From Streptomyces sp. R302 (GTDB lineage Bacteria > Actinomycetota > Actinomycetes > Streptomycetales > Streptomycetaceae), in contig NZ_JABBGE010000002.1 of the NCBI RefSeq assembly GCF_012927245.1, positions 713,378-777,377 on the forward strand: DNA of 64,000 nucleotides. The letters are read 5' to 3'. Shown piece after piece: positions 34,300 to 42,837 of this stretch (positions are counted from its first letter, which is position 1; each line of letters opens with the position of its first letter). The notes under the pieces were generated by a model. That model did no database searches. It was not told where the DNA came from and worked only from the letters and a program-made list of their open reading frames with translations. The translations under genes were made by a program, and so were the position numbers.

Positions 34300-35174
34300 C
34301 GCTCCTCCCCGCGCACCCGCAGGACGTCCCGCAGCACTCCTCGGGGCAGTCCGCGCTTGCGGTGCTCCCTCGGGTAGCCGATGGAGACCTCCTCGAAGCG
34401 GACGCCGTCGTGGAAGGTGGTGCGCGGGATGTGCAGGTGCCCGTAGACGACGGCCGCGGCGCGGTAGCGGGTGTGCCAGTCGGCGGTGAGCGTGGTGCCG
34501 CACCACTGGGCGAACTCCTGGTAGTGGAGCAGCGCGGTGTCCTCCCGTACCAGCGGGAAGTGGTTGACGAGGACGGTCGGCAGGGCCGGGTCGACGGCGT
34601 CGAGCCGGGCCCGGGTCTCGGCGACCCGCGCCCGGCACCAGGCGTCGCGGGACGGGTACGGCTCGGGGTGGAGCAGGAACTCGTCGGAGCAGACCACGCC
34701 CGACTCGTACGCGGCGGCCAGCGCCTGCTCCTGGGTGAGGCCCTCGGCCCGGAACGAGTAGTCGTAGAGGAGGAACAGCGGCGCCACGACCACCGGGCCG
34801 CCGGCGCCGGTCCACACCGGGTACGGGTCCTCGGGGGTGAGCACGCCGAGCCCCCGGCAGATCTCCACGAGGTGGCGGTAGCGCTCCTCGCCGCGCAGCT
34901 GCACGGGGTCGTCCCCGGGGGTCCACAGCTCGTGGTTGCCGGGCACCCAGATCACCTGGGCGAAGCGGTCGCGCAGCAGCTTGAGGGCGCCTTCGACGTC
35001 GGAGACGGTCTCGCCGACGTCGCCCGCGACCACCAGCCAGTCGTCGGGGGAGGTGGGGAGGACCCGCTCCTCCAGGATGGCGCGGTTCTCCCGGTAGGCG
35101 ATGTGCAGGTCGGAGACGGCCAGCAGACGGCCGTCGGACCGTCCTGTGCCGGCGGTGGCGGTGTCTTCCGGCAT
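34296..35174 (-). CDS. calcineurin-like metallophosphoesterase
   Basis: A 292-residue protein with all metallophosphoesterase motifs: AVSDLHIAY (Asp, His), VVAGDVGET (Gly-Asp), WVPGNHELW (Gly-Asn-His), VLVNHFPL (His) and YGHLHIPR (Gly-His). These bind a dinuclear metal centre. The natural substrate is unknown. The ATG at 35174 has GGAAG upstream; longer frames begin with unrelated sequence. It is translationally coupled to the phosphopantetheinyl transferase gene, which raises the possibility of a role in carrier-protein or CoA-related turnover (inference). Confidence 0.88.
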   Translation of the reverse strand: MPEDTATAGTGRSDGRLLAVSDLHIAYRENRAILEERVLPTSPDDWLVVAGDVGETVSDVEGALKLLRDRFAQVIWVPGNHELWTPGDDPVQLRGEERYRHLVEICRGLGVLTPEDPYPVWTGAGGPVVVAPLFLLYDYSFRAEGLTQEQALAAAYESGVVCSDEFLLHPEPYPSRDAWCRARVAETRARLDAVDPALPTVLVNHFPLVREDTALLHYQEFAQWCGTTLTADWHTRYRAAAVVYGHLHIPRTTFHDGVRFEEVSIGYPREHRKRGLPRGVLRDVLRVRGEER

Positions 35175-35314
35175 CAGTTCTTCCACCCTCACGTGTCGGC
35201 GCGGGTCCTGCGGCGGTCCTGACGAGTCTGCGTCACGGGGCACGCGATCCGCATGCCCGCGGCCACACCCTGTCACGTCGCTCTCGGTGACGGGCCTCCG
35301 CGTCCGGAAGCACG

Positions 35315-35349
35315 CGTATCCGCACCGCGAGGGACGCGGTGCGGATACG
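35315..35349 (-). terminator. hairpin terminator after the mca operon
   Basis: A 14-bp perfect inverted repeat (35315-35328 with 35336-35349, 7-nt loop) lies downstream of the small membrane gene on the minus strand and before the metallophosphoesterase promoter region. Confidence 0.65.
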
Positions 35350-35357
35350 TGTACGGG

Positions 35358-35394
35358 AGTGCGGGAGCGGGTGCTCCTGCGGGAGCGGGTGCTC
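35358..35394. repeat. 18-bp tandem duplication
   Basis: TGCGGGAGCGGGTGCTCC occurs twice in tandem between the terminator hairpin and the stop codon of the small membrane protein gene. Each unit itself contains a GGAGC/GCTCC dyad. Confidence 0.7.
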
Positions 35395-35396
35395 CG

Positions 35397-35630
35397 CTAC
35401 TTCGCGGCGGGTGCGGCCTTGCCGCCGCCCGGGGCGGCCTCGGCCGTCTCCGGGGCCTCCTCGAAGCTGATCTTGTGCATGTGGCGGTTCATCGACTTCA
35501 TCAGCGCCCAGACGGCGAGGGCCAGGACCGCGAAGACGACGAACCCGAGGACGCCGGGGGTCACCTTGTTCTTGTCCAGCTCTTCGGCGGCGAAGGGGAC
35601 CAGCTGCGTCAGTGCGAGGTGTGCGCTCAT
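35397..35630 (-). CDS. small single-pass membrane protein
   Basis: A 77-residue protein with one transmembrane helix (TPGVLGFVVFAVLALAVWAL) followed by a basic MKSMNRHMHKI stretch and an alanine/proline/glycine-rich tail. It begins ATG at 35630 just after the mca stop codon; an alternative ATG at 35639 would overlap mca. It appears to be a conserved companion of mca in streptomycetes, but its function is unknown. Confidence 0.75.
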   Translation of the reverse strand: MSAHLALTQLVPFAAEELDKNKVTPGVLGFVVFAVLALAVWALMKSMNRHMHKISFEEAPETAEAAPGGGKAAPAAK

Positions 35631-35631
35631 G

Positions 35632-36513
35632 TCAGGCATTGTCGCGGATGCCCGCGAAGAGATCTTCCTCGGGGAGGGAGGTCGGCACCAGCGACTTGCT
35701 GAGCTCGTACTCCTCCGTCGGCCAGACCTCCTTCTGGATCTCCATCGGGACGCGGAACCAGCCGCCCTCGGGGTCGATCTGGGTGGCGTGGGCGATCAGC
35801 GCCCGGTCGCGGGTCTCGAAGAAGTCGGCGCACGGGACGAAGGTGGTGAGCGTCCGCTCCTTGCGCTCGAACTCGCTCCACCGCGCCAGCCAGTCGCCGT
35901 ACGGGGACTCCAGGCCCCGGTCGAGGAGGGCGTTGTGCAGGGCCTCGGTGCGCGGGCGGTTGAAGCCCTGGTTGTAGTAGAGCTTCTGCGGCGTGAAGAC
36001 CGGGCCGTACTCGGCCTCGGGGAACTTCTCGGCGTCCGCCGCGCCGTCGAAGGCCACCATCGTGATCTTGTGGGTCATGATGTGGTCGGGGTGCGGGTAC
36101 CCGCCGTTCTCGTCGTAGGTCGTGACGACCTGCGGACGGAAGGAGCGGATCTTGCGCACCAGCTCGCCGGCCGCGTGGTCCACGTCCTCCAGGGCGAAGC
36201 AGCCCTCGGGGAGCGGGGGCAGCGGGTCGCCCTCCGGCAGCCCGGAGTCGACGAAACCGAGCCACTCCTGCTGCACGCCCAGGATCTCCCGGGCCTCGTC
36301 CATCTCCTTGCGGCGGACCTCGTGGATGTTCTCCTCGATGGAGGGGTCGCCCTGGAGCTTGGGGTTCAGGACCGAGCCCCGCTCGCCGCCCGTGCACGTC
36401 ACCACCAGGACGTCCACCCCCTCGGACACGTACTTGGCCATGGTCGCCGCACCCTTGCTCGACTCGTCGTCGGGGTGGGCGTGAACGGCCATCAGTCGCA
36501 GCTGCTCAGTCAA
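35632..36513 (-). CDS. mca: mycothiol S-conjugate amidase
   Basis: A 293-residue zinc amidase of the GlcNAc-PI deacetylase (LmbE-like) family. The metal site is seen in VHAHPDDESSKGAATMAKYV (HPDD) and YPHPDHIMTH (HPDH), and VTCTGGERGSVLNP is typical of Mca. Mca cleaves mycothiol conjugates of electrophiles or antibiotics into a mercapturic acid, which is exported, and GlcN-Ins, which is recycled. I choose a TTG start at 36513: the product then begins TEQLRLMAVHAHPDD as Mca proteins do, and GAGGA lies 7 nt upstream. Divergent from the DUF4307 gene. Confidence 0.95.
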   Translation of the reverse strand: MTEQLRLMAVHAHPDDESSKGAATMAKYVSEGVDVLVVTCTGGERGSVLNPKLQGDPSIEENIHEVRRKEMDEAREILGVQQEWLGFVDSGLPEGDPLPPLPEGCFALEDVDHAAGELVRKIRSFRPQVVTTYDENGGYPHPDHIMTHKITMVAFDGAADAEKFPEAEYGPVFTPQKLYYNQGFNRPRTEALHNALLDRGLESPYGDWLARWSEFERKERTLTTFVPCADFFETRDRALIAHATQIDPEGGWFRVPMEIQKEVWPTEEYELSKSLVPTSLPEEDLFAGIRDNA

Positions 36514-36611
36514 GACTCGATCCTCAGTGATTCGACGCGGAGCGTGGTCTCTATAGTGACGGAATCGGGGGGACGAAAATTCCGCCACCCCCGCCCCGAG
36601 AGGACCGAACC

Positions 36612-37013
36612 ATGAGCGCCGTGCGAGAGCAGCCGCCCGAGGGGCGCTACGGGCGCTCGGCGGACGAGCGGGCCGACCGGAAGCTGAAGGTCGCCGGAGC
36701 GGTCCTCGGGACCCTCTTCCTCGCCATGATCGGCTGGTTCGGCTGGCACTACGTCGGCGCCAACCAGATCAGCGCCGAGATGATCAAGTTCGACGTGGTG
36801 AGCGACTCCGAGGTCCAGGTGCACCTGGAGGTCCGCAAGGACGAGGGCGTCGAGGGCGTGTGCACCCTCCGCTCCCGCTCCGAGGACGGTGCCGAGGTGG
36901 CCCGCAAGGACGTCGTCGTCGACGAGCCGGCCGGCCGGGTCGACCGCGTCTACTCGCTCCGCACCACCGCCCGCGCCACCAGCGCCGAGCTGCTGGGGTG
37001 TACGGCGCGGTAG
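36612..37013 (+). CDS. DUF4307 membrane protein
   Basis: A 133-residue protein with a short charged N-terminus containing EGRYGRSADERADRK, one transmembrane helix (VLGTLFLAMIGWFGWHYVG) and an extracytoplasmic beta-rich domain with two cysteines (GVCTLR and LGCTAR). It belongs to DUF4307, an actinobacterial family of unknown function usually beside mca and greA. Starts ATG at 36612 after a GAGAGGA ribosome site. Confidence 0.88.
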   Translation: MSAVREQPPEGRYGRSADERADRKLKVAGAVLGTLFLAMIGWFGWHYVGANQISAEMIKFDVVSDSEVQVHLEVRKDEGVEGVCTLRSRSEDGAEVARKDVVVDEPAGRVDRVYSLRTTARATSAELLGCTAR

Positions 37014-37202
37014 CGGTGGGTAGGGACACCGGGACGGGCCCCGGCGGGCCACCGCGGTGACCTGGAGCGACGCCATCCCGATGGTTTATGTCCTCCCGCT
37101 TTCCGCCACACATTGTTAGGCTCGTGGTTTCGCCCACCCGGGAAGCACCCGCTCCCCGCGTAGGGCGATGCTTTGTATTCCCAGTACCTACGAGGAGCAC
37201 CT

Positions 37203-37700
37203 GTGACCCAGACCAGCGACAACGTCACCTGGCTCACCCAGGAGGCGTACAACAAGCTCAAGGACGAGCTTGAGTACCTGTCTGGTCCCGCGCGTACCGA
37301 GATCGCCGCGAAGATCGCCGCCGCGCGCGAGGAGGGCGACCTGCGCGAGAACGGCGGGTACCACGCGGCCAAGGAAGAGCAGGGCAAGCAGGAGCTCCGG
37401 GTCCGCCAGCTGACCCAGTTGCTGCAGAACGCGAAGGTCGGCGAGGCCCCGGCGGACGACGGCGTCGTCGAGCCCGGCATGGTCGTCACGATCGCCTTCG
37501 ACGGCGACGAGTCCGACACGATGACCTTCCTGCTCGCCTCCCGCGAGTACGCGAGCGACAAGATCGACACCTACTCGCCGCAGTCCCCGCTCGGCATCGG
37601 CGTCAACGGCAAGAAGGCCGGCGACGACGCCGAGTACGAGCTGCCGAACGGCAAGAAGGCCATGGTCAAGATCCTCAGCGCCAAGCCCTACACCGCCTGA
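37203..37700 (+). CDS. greA: transcription elongation factor GreA
   Basis: A 165-residue GreA. The N-terminal coiled coil (WLTQEAYNKLKDELEYLSG through GDLRENGGYHAAKEEQGKQE) carries the acidic tip that enters the RNA polymerase secondary channel and stimulates cleavage of backtracked RNA. The C-terminal FKBP-like domain has SPQSPLGIGVNGKKAGDD. Start GTG at 37203 follows GAGGAG at proper spacing. A strong terminator follows. Confidence 0.96.
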   Translation: MTQTSDNVTWLTQEAYNKLKDELEYLSGPARTEIAAKIAAAREEGDLRENGGYHAAKEEQGKQELRVRQLTQLLQNAKVGEAPADDGVVEPGMVVTIAFDGDESDTMTFLLASREYASDKIDTYSPQSPLGIGVNGKKAGDDAEYELPNGKKAMVKILSAKPYTA

Positions 37701-37719
37701 GGGCCCCTCTTCGCGAACG

Positions 37720-37756
37720 AAGGGCCGGTCCCCCCGCCGTGGGGGGACCGGCCCTT
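37720..37756. terminator. bidirectional intrinsic terminator
   Basis: A perfect 16-bp inverted repeat (37720-37735 with 37741-37756, 5-nt loop) lies between the convergent greA and msrA genes. Confidence 0.85.
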
Positions 37757-37782
37757 CGGCGTTCCCGGAGCCTGCGCGCCGC

Positions 37783-38442
37783 CTACTCGGCCTTCGCGAC
37801 CCCGATCGGGCAGGAGACGCCGGTGCCGCCGATGCCGCAGTAGCCGGCCGGGTTCTTGTCGAGGTACTGCTGGTGGTAGGCCTCGGCCGGGTAGAAGACG
37901 CGGTCGGCGGCGGGGAGGACCGTGGTGGTGATCTCGCCGTATCCGGAGGCCGTCAGGACCTTCTGGTAGGCGGCGCGGGACGCCTCGGCCGCCTCGGCCT
38001 GGGCGGGCGAGTGGGTGTAGGCGGCGGAGCGGTACTGGGTGCCCACGTCGTTGCCCTGCCGGAAGCCCTGCGTCGGGTCGTGGGACTCCCAGAAGACCTT
38101 GAGCAGGGTCTCGTACGACACCTTCGCCGGGTCGAAGACGACCCGGACGACCTCGGTGTGCCCGGTGAGGCCCGAGCAGACCTCCTCGTACGTCGGGTTC
38201 GGCGTGTAGCCGCCCTGGTAGCCGACGAGCGTCGTCCAGACGCCCTCGGTCTGCCAGAACTTCCGCTCGGCGCCCCAGAAACAGCCGAGTCCGAAGTCGG
38301 CGACCTCCAGCCCCTCCGGGTACGGGCCGAGCAGCGGGTTGCCGAGCACCGTGTGGCGCTCGGGGACGGCGAACTCCGGCTCCGGGCGGCCGCGCAGGGC
38401 CTGCTCCGGGGTGGGCAGGACGGGGGTGCGGGACAGGAACAT
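37783..38442 (-). CDS. msrA: peptide methionine sulfoxide reductase MsrA
   Basis: A 219-residue MsrA with the catalytic [11 protein letters not shown] motif, [20 protein letters not shown], and resolving cysteines in [15 protein letters not shown] at the C-terminus. It reduces methionine-S-sulfoxide in proteins, using thioredoxin. The ATG at 38442 lies 8 nt after GGAG; the ATG two codons upstream would be too close to it. Convergent with greA. Confidence 0.95.
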   Translation of the reverse strand: MFLSRTPVLPTPEQALRGRPEPEFAVPERHTVLGNPLLGPYPEGLEVADFGLGCFWGAERKFWQTEGVWTTLVGYQGGYTPNPTYEEVCSGLTGHTEVVRVVFDPAKVSYETLLKVFWESHDPTQGFRQGNDVGTQYRSAAYTHSPAQAEAAEASRAAYQKVLTASGYGEITTTVLPAADRVFYPAEAYHQQYLDKNPAGYCGIGGTGVSCPIGVAKAE

Positions 38443-38538
38443 CGGCATCTCTCCTCGACGCGGACGCGGTTCGGCAGTGGAGACAACGCCTGCGCGGACA
38501 CCACTGTTCCCCGCGGCGCCCGTGCCTGGTGGTATCCC

Positions 38539-38621
38539 GCCACGGAGCGGGGGGGCCGCCACGGAGCGGGGTCCGGCCCGAGCGGGGTCCGCTCCGTGGC
38601 GGGGCTCCGCTCCGTGGCGGG
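38539..38621. repeat. two direct plus two inverted copies of a 13-bp unit
   Basis: CGCCACGGAGCGG occurs twice (starting near 38539 and 38558) and its reverse complement CCGCTCCGTGGCG twice (starting near 38589 and 38608). The four copies can fold as nested or alternative hairpins in the 185-bp gap between the msrA start and the stop of the next minus-strand gene, where they may act as terminator. Confidence 0.65.
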
Positions 38622-38627
38622 GGTCCG

Positions 38628-39734
38628 TCAGTGGCGGAGGGTGGCCGGGCTGCCGCCGTTCGCCTCGTATCCGGCCACCGCCAGGTTCCGGTGCAGGGTG
38701 TACTCGCCCGCCGGGTCGCCGCTCAGCGTCCACGGGACCGCGCCCACGTGGCCGTCGACCCGGACCAGCTGGTGCATCGCCTCCGCCCAGCGCTCGCCGC
38801 GCACCAGGAAGTACACGAGCAGATGGCGCACGTGCGCCAGCATCGGGTCGTCCGGGCGGGCCGAGTGCACCGCGTACAGCGCGCCCTCCATCGCCTTGCC
38901 GACCACGGCCGTGCGGTAGAAGTCCTGGACGAGCACCACGTCCGGCACGTGCTCGAAGACGGCGAAGAGCGGCAGCGCGGCGAGCAGCGAGCCCTGCGGG
39001 GCGCGGGCGGCGGCCGTCGTCGCGAAGTGGTCGGCCTCCTCGCGCGAGCCGTGCCACTTCTCGCACCAGTAGTGCAGGGCCGCCAGATGCGCCCCCATGT
39101 GCCGCGGCGCCCGGTCGATGACCTTCGCCCACACCTGGTCGAACTGTTCGTGGGGGTAGCCCAGTCCTCGGGCCACCGCCAGCTGCGTGATGTACGGGAC
39201 CGGGTCGCCGGGGGCCAGCAGGGCCGCCTCCTCCGCGACCTTCCGGGCCTCCTCCAGGATGATCCGGAAGTCGTCGCTGCCGGCCGCCGAGGAGCGCCAC
39301 GCCTGCTGCACCAGGAACTCCGCGTGCACCGCCGCCGCGCCCGCGTCCTTCGGCGCGTCCGAACGCCAGGCGCGGAGCCAGGCGCCGCCGACGCCCGGCT
39401 TCTCCGCGAGCTCCAGGGAGGCCGCGCCGGCGAAGGCCTGGACGCGCTGCCAGCGGACCTCGCCCTCCTTCGGCGTCCCGGCGAGCAGCTGGGCGGCGGC
39501 CCGCCAGTCCTGGGTGGCCTGGACGATCCGGAGGACGTCGAGGAGATCGTGGTCCGGCCCCGGGAGCCGCACGTCCAGCTCCTCCTGCCGGACGAATCCG
39601 TACGCCTCCGGGTCGGCCGCGTCGGGCGTGCCGGGCGCGACCTGCCGGATGCCGCCTCCGCGGCGGCGCAGCAGATAGGGGCCGAGGACGCCGAACAGCA
39701 GGCCCAGGGCGATCAGGAACCAGAGAATCTCCAT
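38628..39734 (-). CDS. membrane-anchored helical-repeat protein of unknown function
   Basis: A 368-residue protein. An N-terminal membrane helix ([20 protein letters not shown]) and basic RRRGGG stop are followed by about 330 soluble residues with alpha-helical repeat character ([40 protein letters not shown]), similar in style to TPR/Sel1 proteins. No catalytic motif is seen. It appears to be conserved in streptomycetes. Located between msrA and metB on the opposite strand to metB. Confidence 0.78.
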   Translation of the reverse strand: MEILWFLIALGLLFGVLGPYLLRRRGGGIRQVAPGTPDAADPEAYGFVRQEELDVRLPGPDHDLLDVLRIVQATQDWRAAAQLLAGTPKEGEVRWQRVQAFAGAASLELAEKPGVGGAWLRAWRSDAPKDAGAAAVHAEFLVQQAWRSSAAGSDDFRIILEEARKVAEEAALLAPGDPVPYITQLAVARGLGYPHEQFDQVWAKVIDRAPRHMGAHLAALHYWCEKWHGSREEADHFATTAAARAPQGSLLAALPLFAVFEHVPDVVLVQDFYRTAVVGKAMEGALYAVHSARPDDPMLAHVRHLLVYFLVRGERWAEAMHQLVRVDGHVGAVPWTLSGDPAGEYTLHRNLAVAGYEANGGSPATLRH

Positions 39735-39885
39735 GCGTCCATTGTCCAGGACACCGGTGGGGAGGAACCCGCCCGGGAGCAGCCTGTGGACAACTCACCC
39801 GGCTGCTCTCCGGCAACTCCCCTCCCACGCCGCCCCTGTGGATGAATCGCGGCAGGAAACCGACCCCGGCACTACGCTCCTGACC

Positions 39886-41040
39886 ATGAGCGACCAGCAC
39901 AACCACCAGAACTTCGAGACCCGCGCCATCCACGCGGGCAACACCGCCGACCCGCTGACCGGCGCGGTCGTCCCGCCCATCTACCAGGTGTCCACGTACA
40001 AGCAGGACGGCGTGGGCGGGCTGCGCGGCGGCTACGAGTACAGCCGCAGCGCCAATCCGACGCGTACCGCCCTGGAGGAGAACCTCGCGGCGCTTGAGGG
40101 CGGCCGGCGCGGCCTCGCCTTCGCCTCCGGCCTGGCCGCCGAGGACTGCCTGCTGCGCACCCTCCTCTCCCCCGGCGACCACGTGGTCATCCCGAACGAC
40201 GCGTACGGCGGCACCTTCCGGCTCTTCGCCAAGGTCGTGCAGCGCTGGGGCGTCGACTTCTCCGTGGCGAACACCTCGGACGTCGACTCGGTGCGCGCCG
40301 CGGTCAACGACCGTACGAAGCTGATCTGGGTCGAGACGCCGTCGAACCCGCTGCTCGGGATCACCGACATCGAGGCGGTCGCGGGCGTGGCGCGGCAGGC
40401 CGGTGTGAAGCTGGTCGTCGACAACACCTTCGCCTCGCCCTACCTCCAGCAGCCGCTGGCGCTCGGCGCGGACATCGTCGTGCACTCCCTCACCAAGTAC
40501 ATGGGCGGCCACTCGGACGTCGTCGGCGGCGCCCTGATCGCGGCCGACGCGGAGCTCGGCGAGGAGCTGGCGTACCACCAGAACGCGATGGGCGCGGTGG
40601 CCGGTCCGTTCGACTCGTGGATCGTGCTGCGGGGCATCAAGACCCTCGCCGTCCGCATGGACCGCCACAGCGAGAACGCGACGAAGGTCGCCGACTTCCT
40701 CACCCGGCACCCGAAGGTCACGCAGGTCCTCTACCCGGGGCTCGCCGAGCACCCGGGCCACGAGATCGCGGCCAAGCAGATGCGGTCCTTCGGCGGCATG
40801 ATCTCCTTCCGCGTCGAGGGCGGCGAGGAGGCGGCGGTCGGCGTCTGCGACCGCGCGAAGCTCTTCACCCTGGGCGAGTCCCTCGGCGGCGTGGAGTCGC
40901 TGATCGAGCACCCGGGCCGGATGACGCACGCCAGCGTCGCCGGTTCGGCCCTGGAGGTCCCGGCCGACCTGGTCCGCCTCTCGGTCGGCATCGAGAACGT
41001 CGACGACCTGATCGCCGACCTGCGCGAGGCGCTGGGCTGA
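39886..41040 (+). CDS. metB: cystathionine gamma-synthase/lyase family enzyme
   Basis: A 384-residue PLP enzyme of the Cys/Met metabolism family. Seen are [19 protein letters not shown], the PLP-ring-stacking [26 protein letters not shown], the Schiff-base lysine in [17 protein letters not shown] and the C-terminal [20 protein letters not shown]. It makes cystathionine from an activated homoserine ester and cysteine, or cleaves it; synthase and lyase activities are not separable by eye. The ATG at 39886 has no Shine-Dalgarno, and a TACGCT box ends 7 nt upstream, so a leaderless mRNA is possible. Confidence 0.92.
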   Translation: MSDQHNHQNFETRAIHAGNTADPLTGAVVPPIYQVSTYKQDGVGGLRGGYEYSRSANPTRTALEENLAALEGGRRGLAFASGLAAEDCLLRTLLSPGDHVVIPNDAYGGTFRLFAKVVQRWGVDFSVANTSDVDSVRAAVNDRTKLIWVETPSNPLLGITDIEAVAGVARQAGVKLVVDNTFASPYLQQPLALGADIVVHSLTKYMGGHSDVVGGALIAADAELGEELAYHQNAMGAVAGPFDSWIVLRGIKTLAVRMDRHSENATKVADFLTRHPKVTQVLYPGLAEHPGHEIAAKQMRSFGGMISFRVEGGEEAAVGVCDRAKLFTLGESLGGVESLIEHPGRMTHASVAGSALEVPADLVRLSVGIENVDDLIADLREALG

Positions 41041-41097
41041 TCCGCGGGGCCGGTCCGCGGGGCTGATCCGCGGGGGCCGGTCCGCGGGGCCGGTCCG
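41040..41097. repeat. imperfect tandem repeat of TCCGCGGGGCCGG-like units
   Basis: Four to five imperfect copies of a 13-14-bp GC-rich unit lie directly after the metB stop codon and before the terminator. Confidence 0.7.
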
Positions 41098-41104
41098 TAC
41101 GGGC

Positions 41105-41145
41105 CCCGGGTACGGCGGCGAGCGTTCCCGCCCGCCGTACCCGGG
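41105..41145. terminator. bidirectional hairpin terminator
   Basis: A perfect 14-bp stem (41105-41118 with 41132-41145, 13-nt loop) lies between the convergent metB and DUF1059 genes. Confidence 0.75.
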
Positions 41146-41158
41146 ACCACCGGGCCGT

Positions 41159-41350
41159 TCAGGTCCCCGGCAGCGGGTCCTTCAGGCTCGCCCGGATCTC
41201 CGCCCGCAGCTCCGGCGAGTCCGTGTGCTCGTGGACAGAGACGGCGTGCTCGGTGGCCGCGCGGACCACTTCCTCCTCCTCGCCCGAGATGTAGAGCGAG
41301 CAGCCCGACACGCTCGGGGTGTCCCGGCAGTCAGTGGCTTTCCTGGTCAT
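41159..41350 (-). CDS. DUF1059 small protein
   Basis: A 63-residue protein with the DUF1059 pattern: [19 protein letters not shown], then [20 protein letters not shown], and [12 protein letters not shown] at the end. Two cysteines and a histidine are conserved in the family; function unknown. A strong AGGAGG lies 6 nt upstream of the ATG at 41350. Confidence 0.88.
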   Translation of the reverse strand: MTRKATDCRDTPSVSGCSLYISGEEEEVVRAATEHAVSVHEHTDSPELRAEIRASLKDPLPGT

Positions 41351-41406
41351 GTCGGCCTCCTGCGGCGCTGTTCCGACCGACCCCTTCCTCCAGCCTAGAA
41401 CCGTCC

Positions 41407-41655
41407 TCACGGCCCGGCGAACGGCGGTGTCGTCGCGGCCGGCGGCGGCTCCCAGGGGCGGGCCTCGGCCGCCCAGAGGGAGAAGGCGAGCGCGGCGATC
41501 CCGGCCAGCACGCCGCCGGTCCGCCGCAGCGCCCGCTCCCGCCGCCGGGCCCGGCCGCCCCGGGCCGCCGCCCACACCGCCAGGTCGCCGGGGACGGGCG
41601 GATGGGGCGTGTCGAGCAGCCGCCGCACGGCCGCCTCCTTGTCGCCGTACCTCAC
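41407..41655 (-). CDS. small membrane protein coupled to a sigma-like factor
   Basis: An 82-residue protein with a soluble N-terminus (DKEAAVRRLLDTPHPPVPGD), an arginine-rich stretch and one membrane helix (VLAGIAALAFSLWAA). The GTG start overlaps the stop of the sigma-like gene (GTGA). That position is typical for an anti-sigma or accessory regulator, though it lacks a recognisable zinc anti-sigma motif. Role inferred only from context. Confidence 0.65.
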   Translation of the reverse strand: MRYGDKEAAVRRLLDTPHPPVPGDLAVWAAARGGRARRRERALRRTGGVLAGIAALAFSLWAAEARPWEPPPAATTPPFAGP

Positions 41656-42146
41656 CCCGCCGCCCCCTTTCCGACGCGCGCCGCCCCGTCTCCGTACCTC
41701 ACGCCGCCGCCCCCGTTCCTGACGCGTGCCACCGCCCGGGCGTACACCGCGCGGACCCGGGCCTTCGGGAGGCCGAGCAGCGCCGCGGCCTGTTCCTCGG
41801 GCACGTCCTCGTACAGGCGCAGCACGAGGACGAGCCGCTCCTGCGGGGTGAGGAGGCCGAGGACGCCGCCGCGGCCGGCGCGGTGCCGCCGGGCGGTCCG
41901 GGCGAAGCGGAGGGCGAGTCCGTCGCGGGTCAGCGCGTACGGATCCTCGTCGTGGCCCCGGTCGCGGACCGCGTACGTGTGCGCGAGGGCGGCGGCGAGG
42001 AGCGCGCGGGCGTACGGGTTCCGGGCCCGGGTCTCCGCGGTGAGCAGCGTGGCGACGTGCAGCAGCCGCCCCGCCGCGCCCGCCACGAAGGCGTCGAACT
42101 CCCGGGCGCGGGCGGCGTGTTCCGATCGGGTCCGCTGCTTCCCCAC
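41652..42146 (-). CDS. ECF/SigE-like sigma-70 family protein, degenerate region 2
   Basis: A 164-residue protein. Region 4 is clear (LTPQERLVLVLRLYEDVPEE followed by QAAALLGLPKARVRAVYARA, a helix-turn-helix for the -35 element). The N-terminus (REFDAFVAGAAGRLLHVATL) resembles region 2 of SigE-type factors, but the usual acidic A-E-D-L-V-Q-T core is replaced. It may therefore be a weak or altered sigma factor. It is coupled to a small membrane protein, a possible anti-sigma partner. The 3' end and the next gene's start carry a short repeated GTGAGGTACGG, which suggests local duplication at the junction. Confidence 0.72.
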   Translation of the reverse strand: MGKQRTRSEHAARAREFDAFVAGAAGRLLHVATLLTAETRARNPYARALLAAALAHTYAVRDRGHDEDPYALTRDGLALRFARTARRHRAGRGGVLGLLTPQERLVLVLRLYEDVPEEQAAALLGLPKARVRAVYARAVARVRNGGGGVRYGDGAARVGKGAAG

Positions 42147-42178
42147 CGCTCATGTATGGGGTGGGGAGGGAAGCCGGG

Positions 42179-42691
42179 TCAACCCCCCTGCGTCGAACTC
42201 CCGGTCCCCATGGGGTGTCCCGACTGGCGGGCGGAGAGCGCCGCGTTGAAGCGGGTGAGCAGGGAGCAGAAGGACTCGCGCTCGTCCTGCGTCCAGCCGT
42301 CCGTGACCTCGGCCATGAGCGTGCGGCGCGAGGAGCGGACCTCCTCCAGGCGCTCCAGGCCGCGCGGGGAGAGCTGGAGGACGACCGCGCGGCCGTCCTC
42401 GGGGTGCGAGGCGCGCTTGACGAGGCCGGAGTCGACGAGCGGGGCGACCTGGCGGGTCACGGTCGAGGAGTCGATCCCCATGCCGGCCGCGAGCGCCTTG
42501 ACGCCCATCGGCCCTTCCTGGTCGAGGCGGTTGAGGAGGAGGTAGGCGGCCCGGTCCATGGAGTTGCGGAGCTGTCCGGTGCCGCCGAGGCGGGTCTGCT
42601 CGGCCCGGCGGGCGAAGACGGCCACCTGGTGCTGGAGGGCATCGAGGAGGCCGGGGTCGAGCTCGGTCGTCATGTCCTGAGATGTGGGCAT
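42179..42691 (-). CDS. MarR-family transcriptional regulator
   Basis: A 170-residue winged-helix protein. The recognition segment GVKALAAGMGIDSSTVTRQV is followed by SGLVKRASHPEDGRAVVLQL, the MarR wing, with flanking dimer helices. It probably represses itself and nearby genes. An alternative ATG at 42673 would remove six residues. Divergent from ilvA, so the 146-bp gap may hold its operator. Confidence 0.9.
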   Translation of the reverse strand: MPTSQDMTTELDPGLLDALQHQVAVFARRAEQTRLGGTGQLRNSMDRAAYLLLNRLDQEGPMGVKALAAGMGIDSSTVTRQVAPLVDSGLVKRASHPEDGRAVVLQLSPRGLERLEEVRSSRRTLMAEVTDGWTQDERESFCSLLTRFNAALSARQSGHPMGTGSSTQGG

Positions 42692-42837
42692 GGCTGGGGG
42701 GCTCTCTCGTGCGGGGGTGGTCGGTGTGGGGGACAGAGTACGCGGACAGGACGGGCTCCGTACCTGCCGTGCGCAAACCCGCCGCGGGCCCGCGGTCCGC
42801 GCGGCCGCGACCCCGGTGAGCTGCGAGACTTGGTGTC

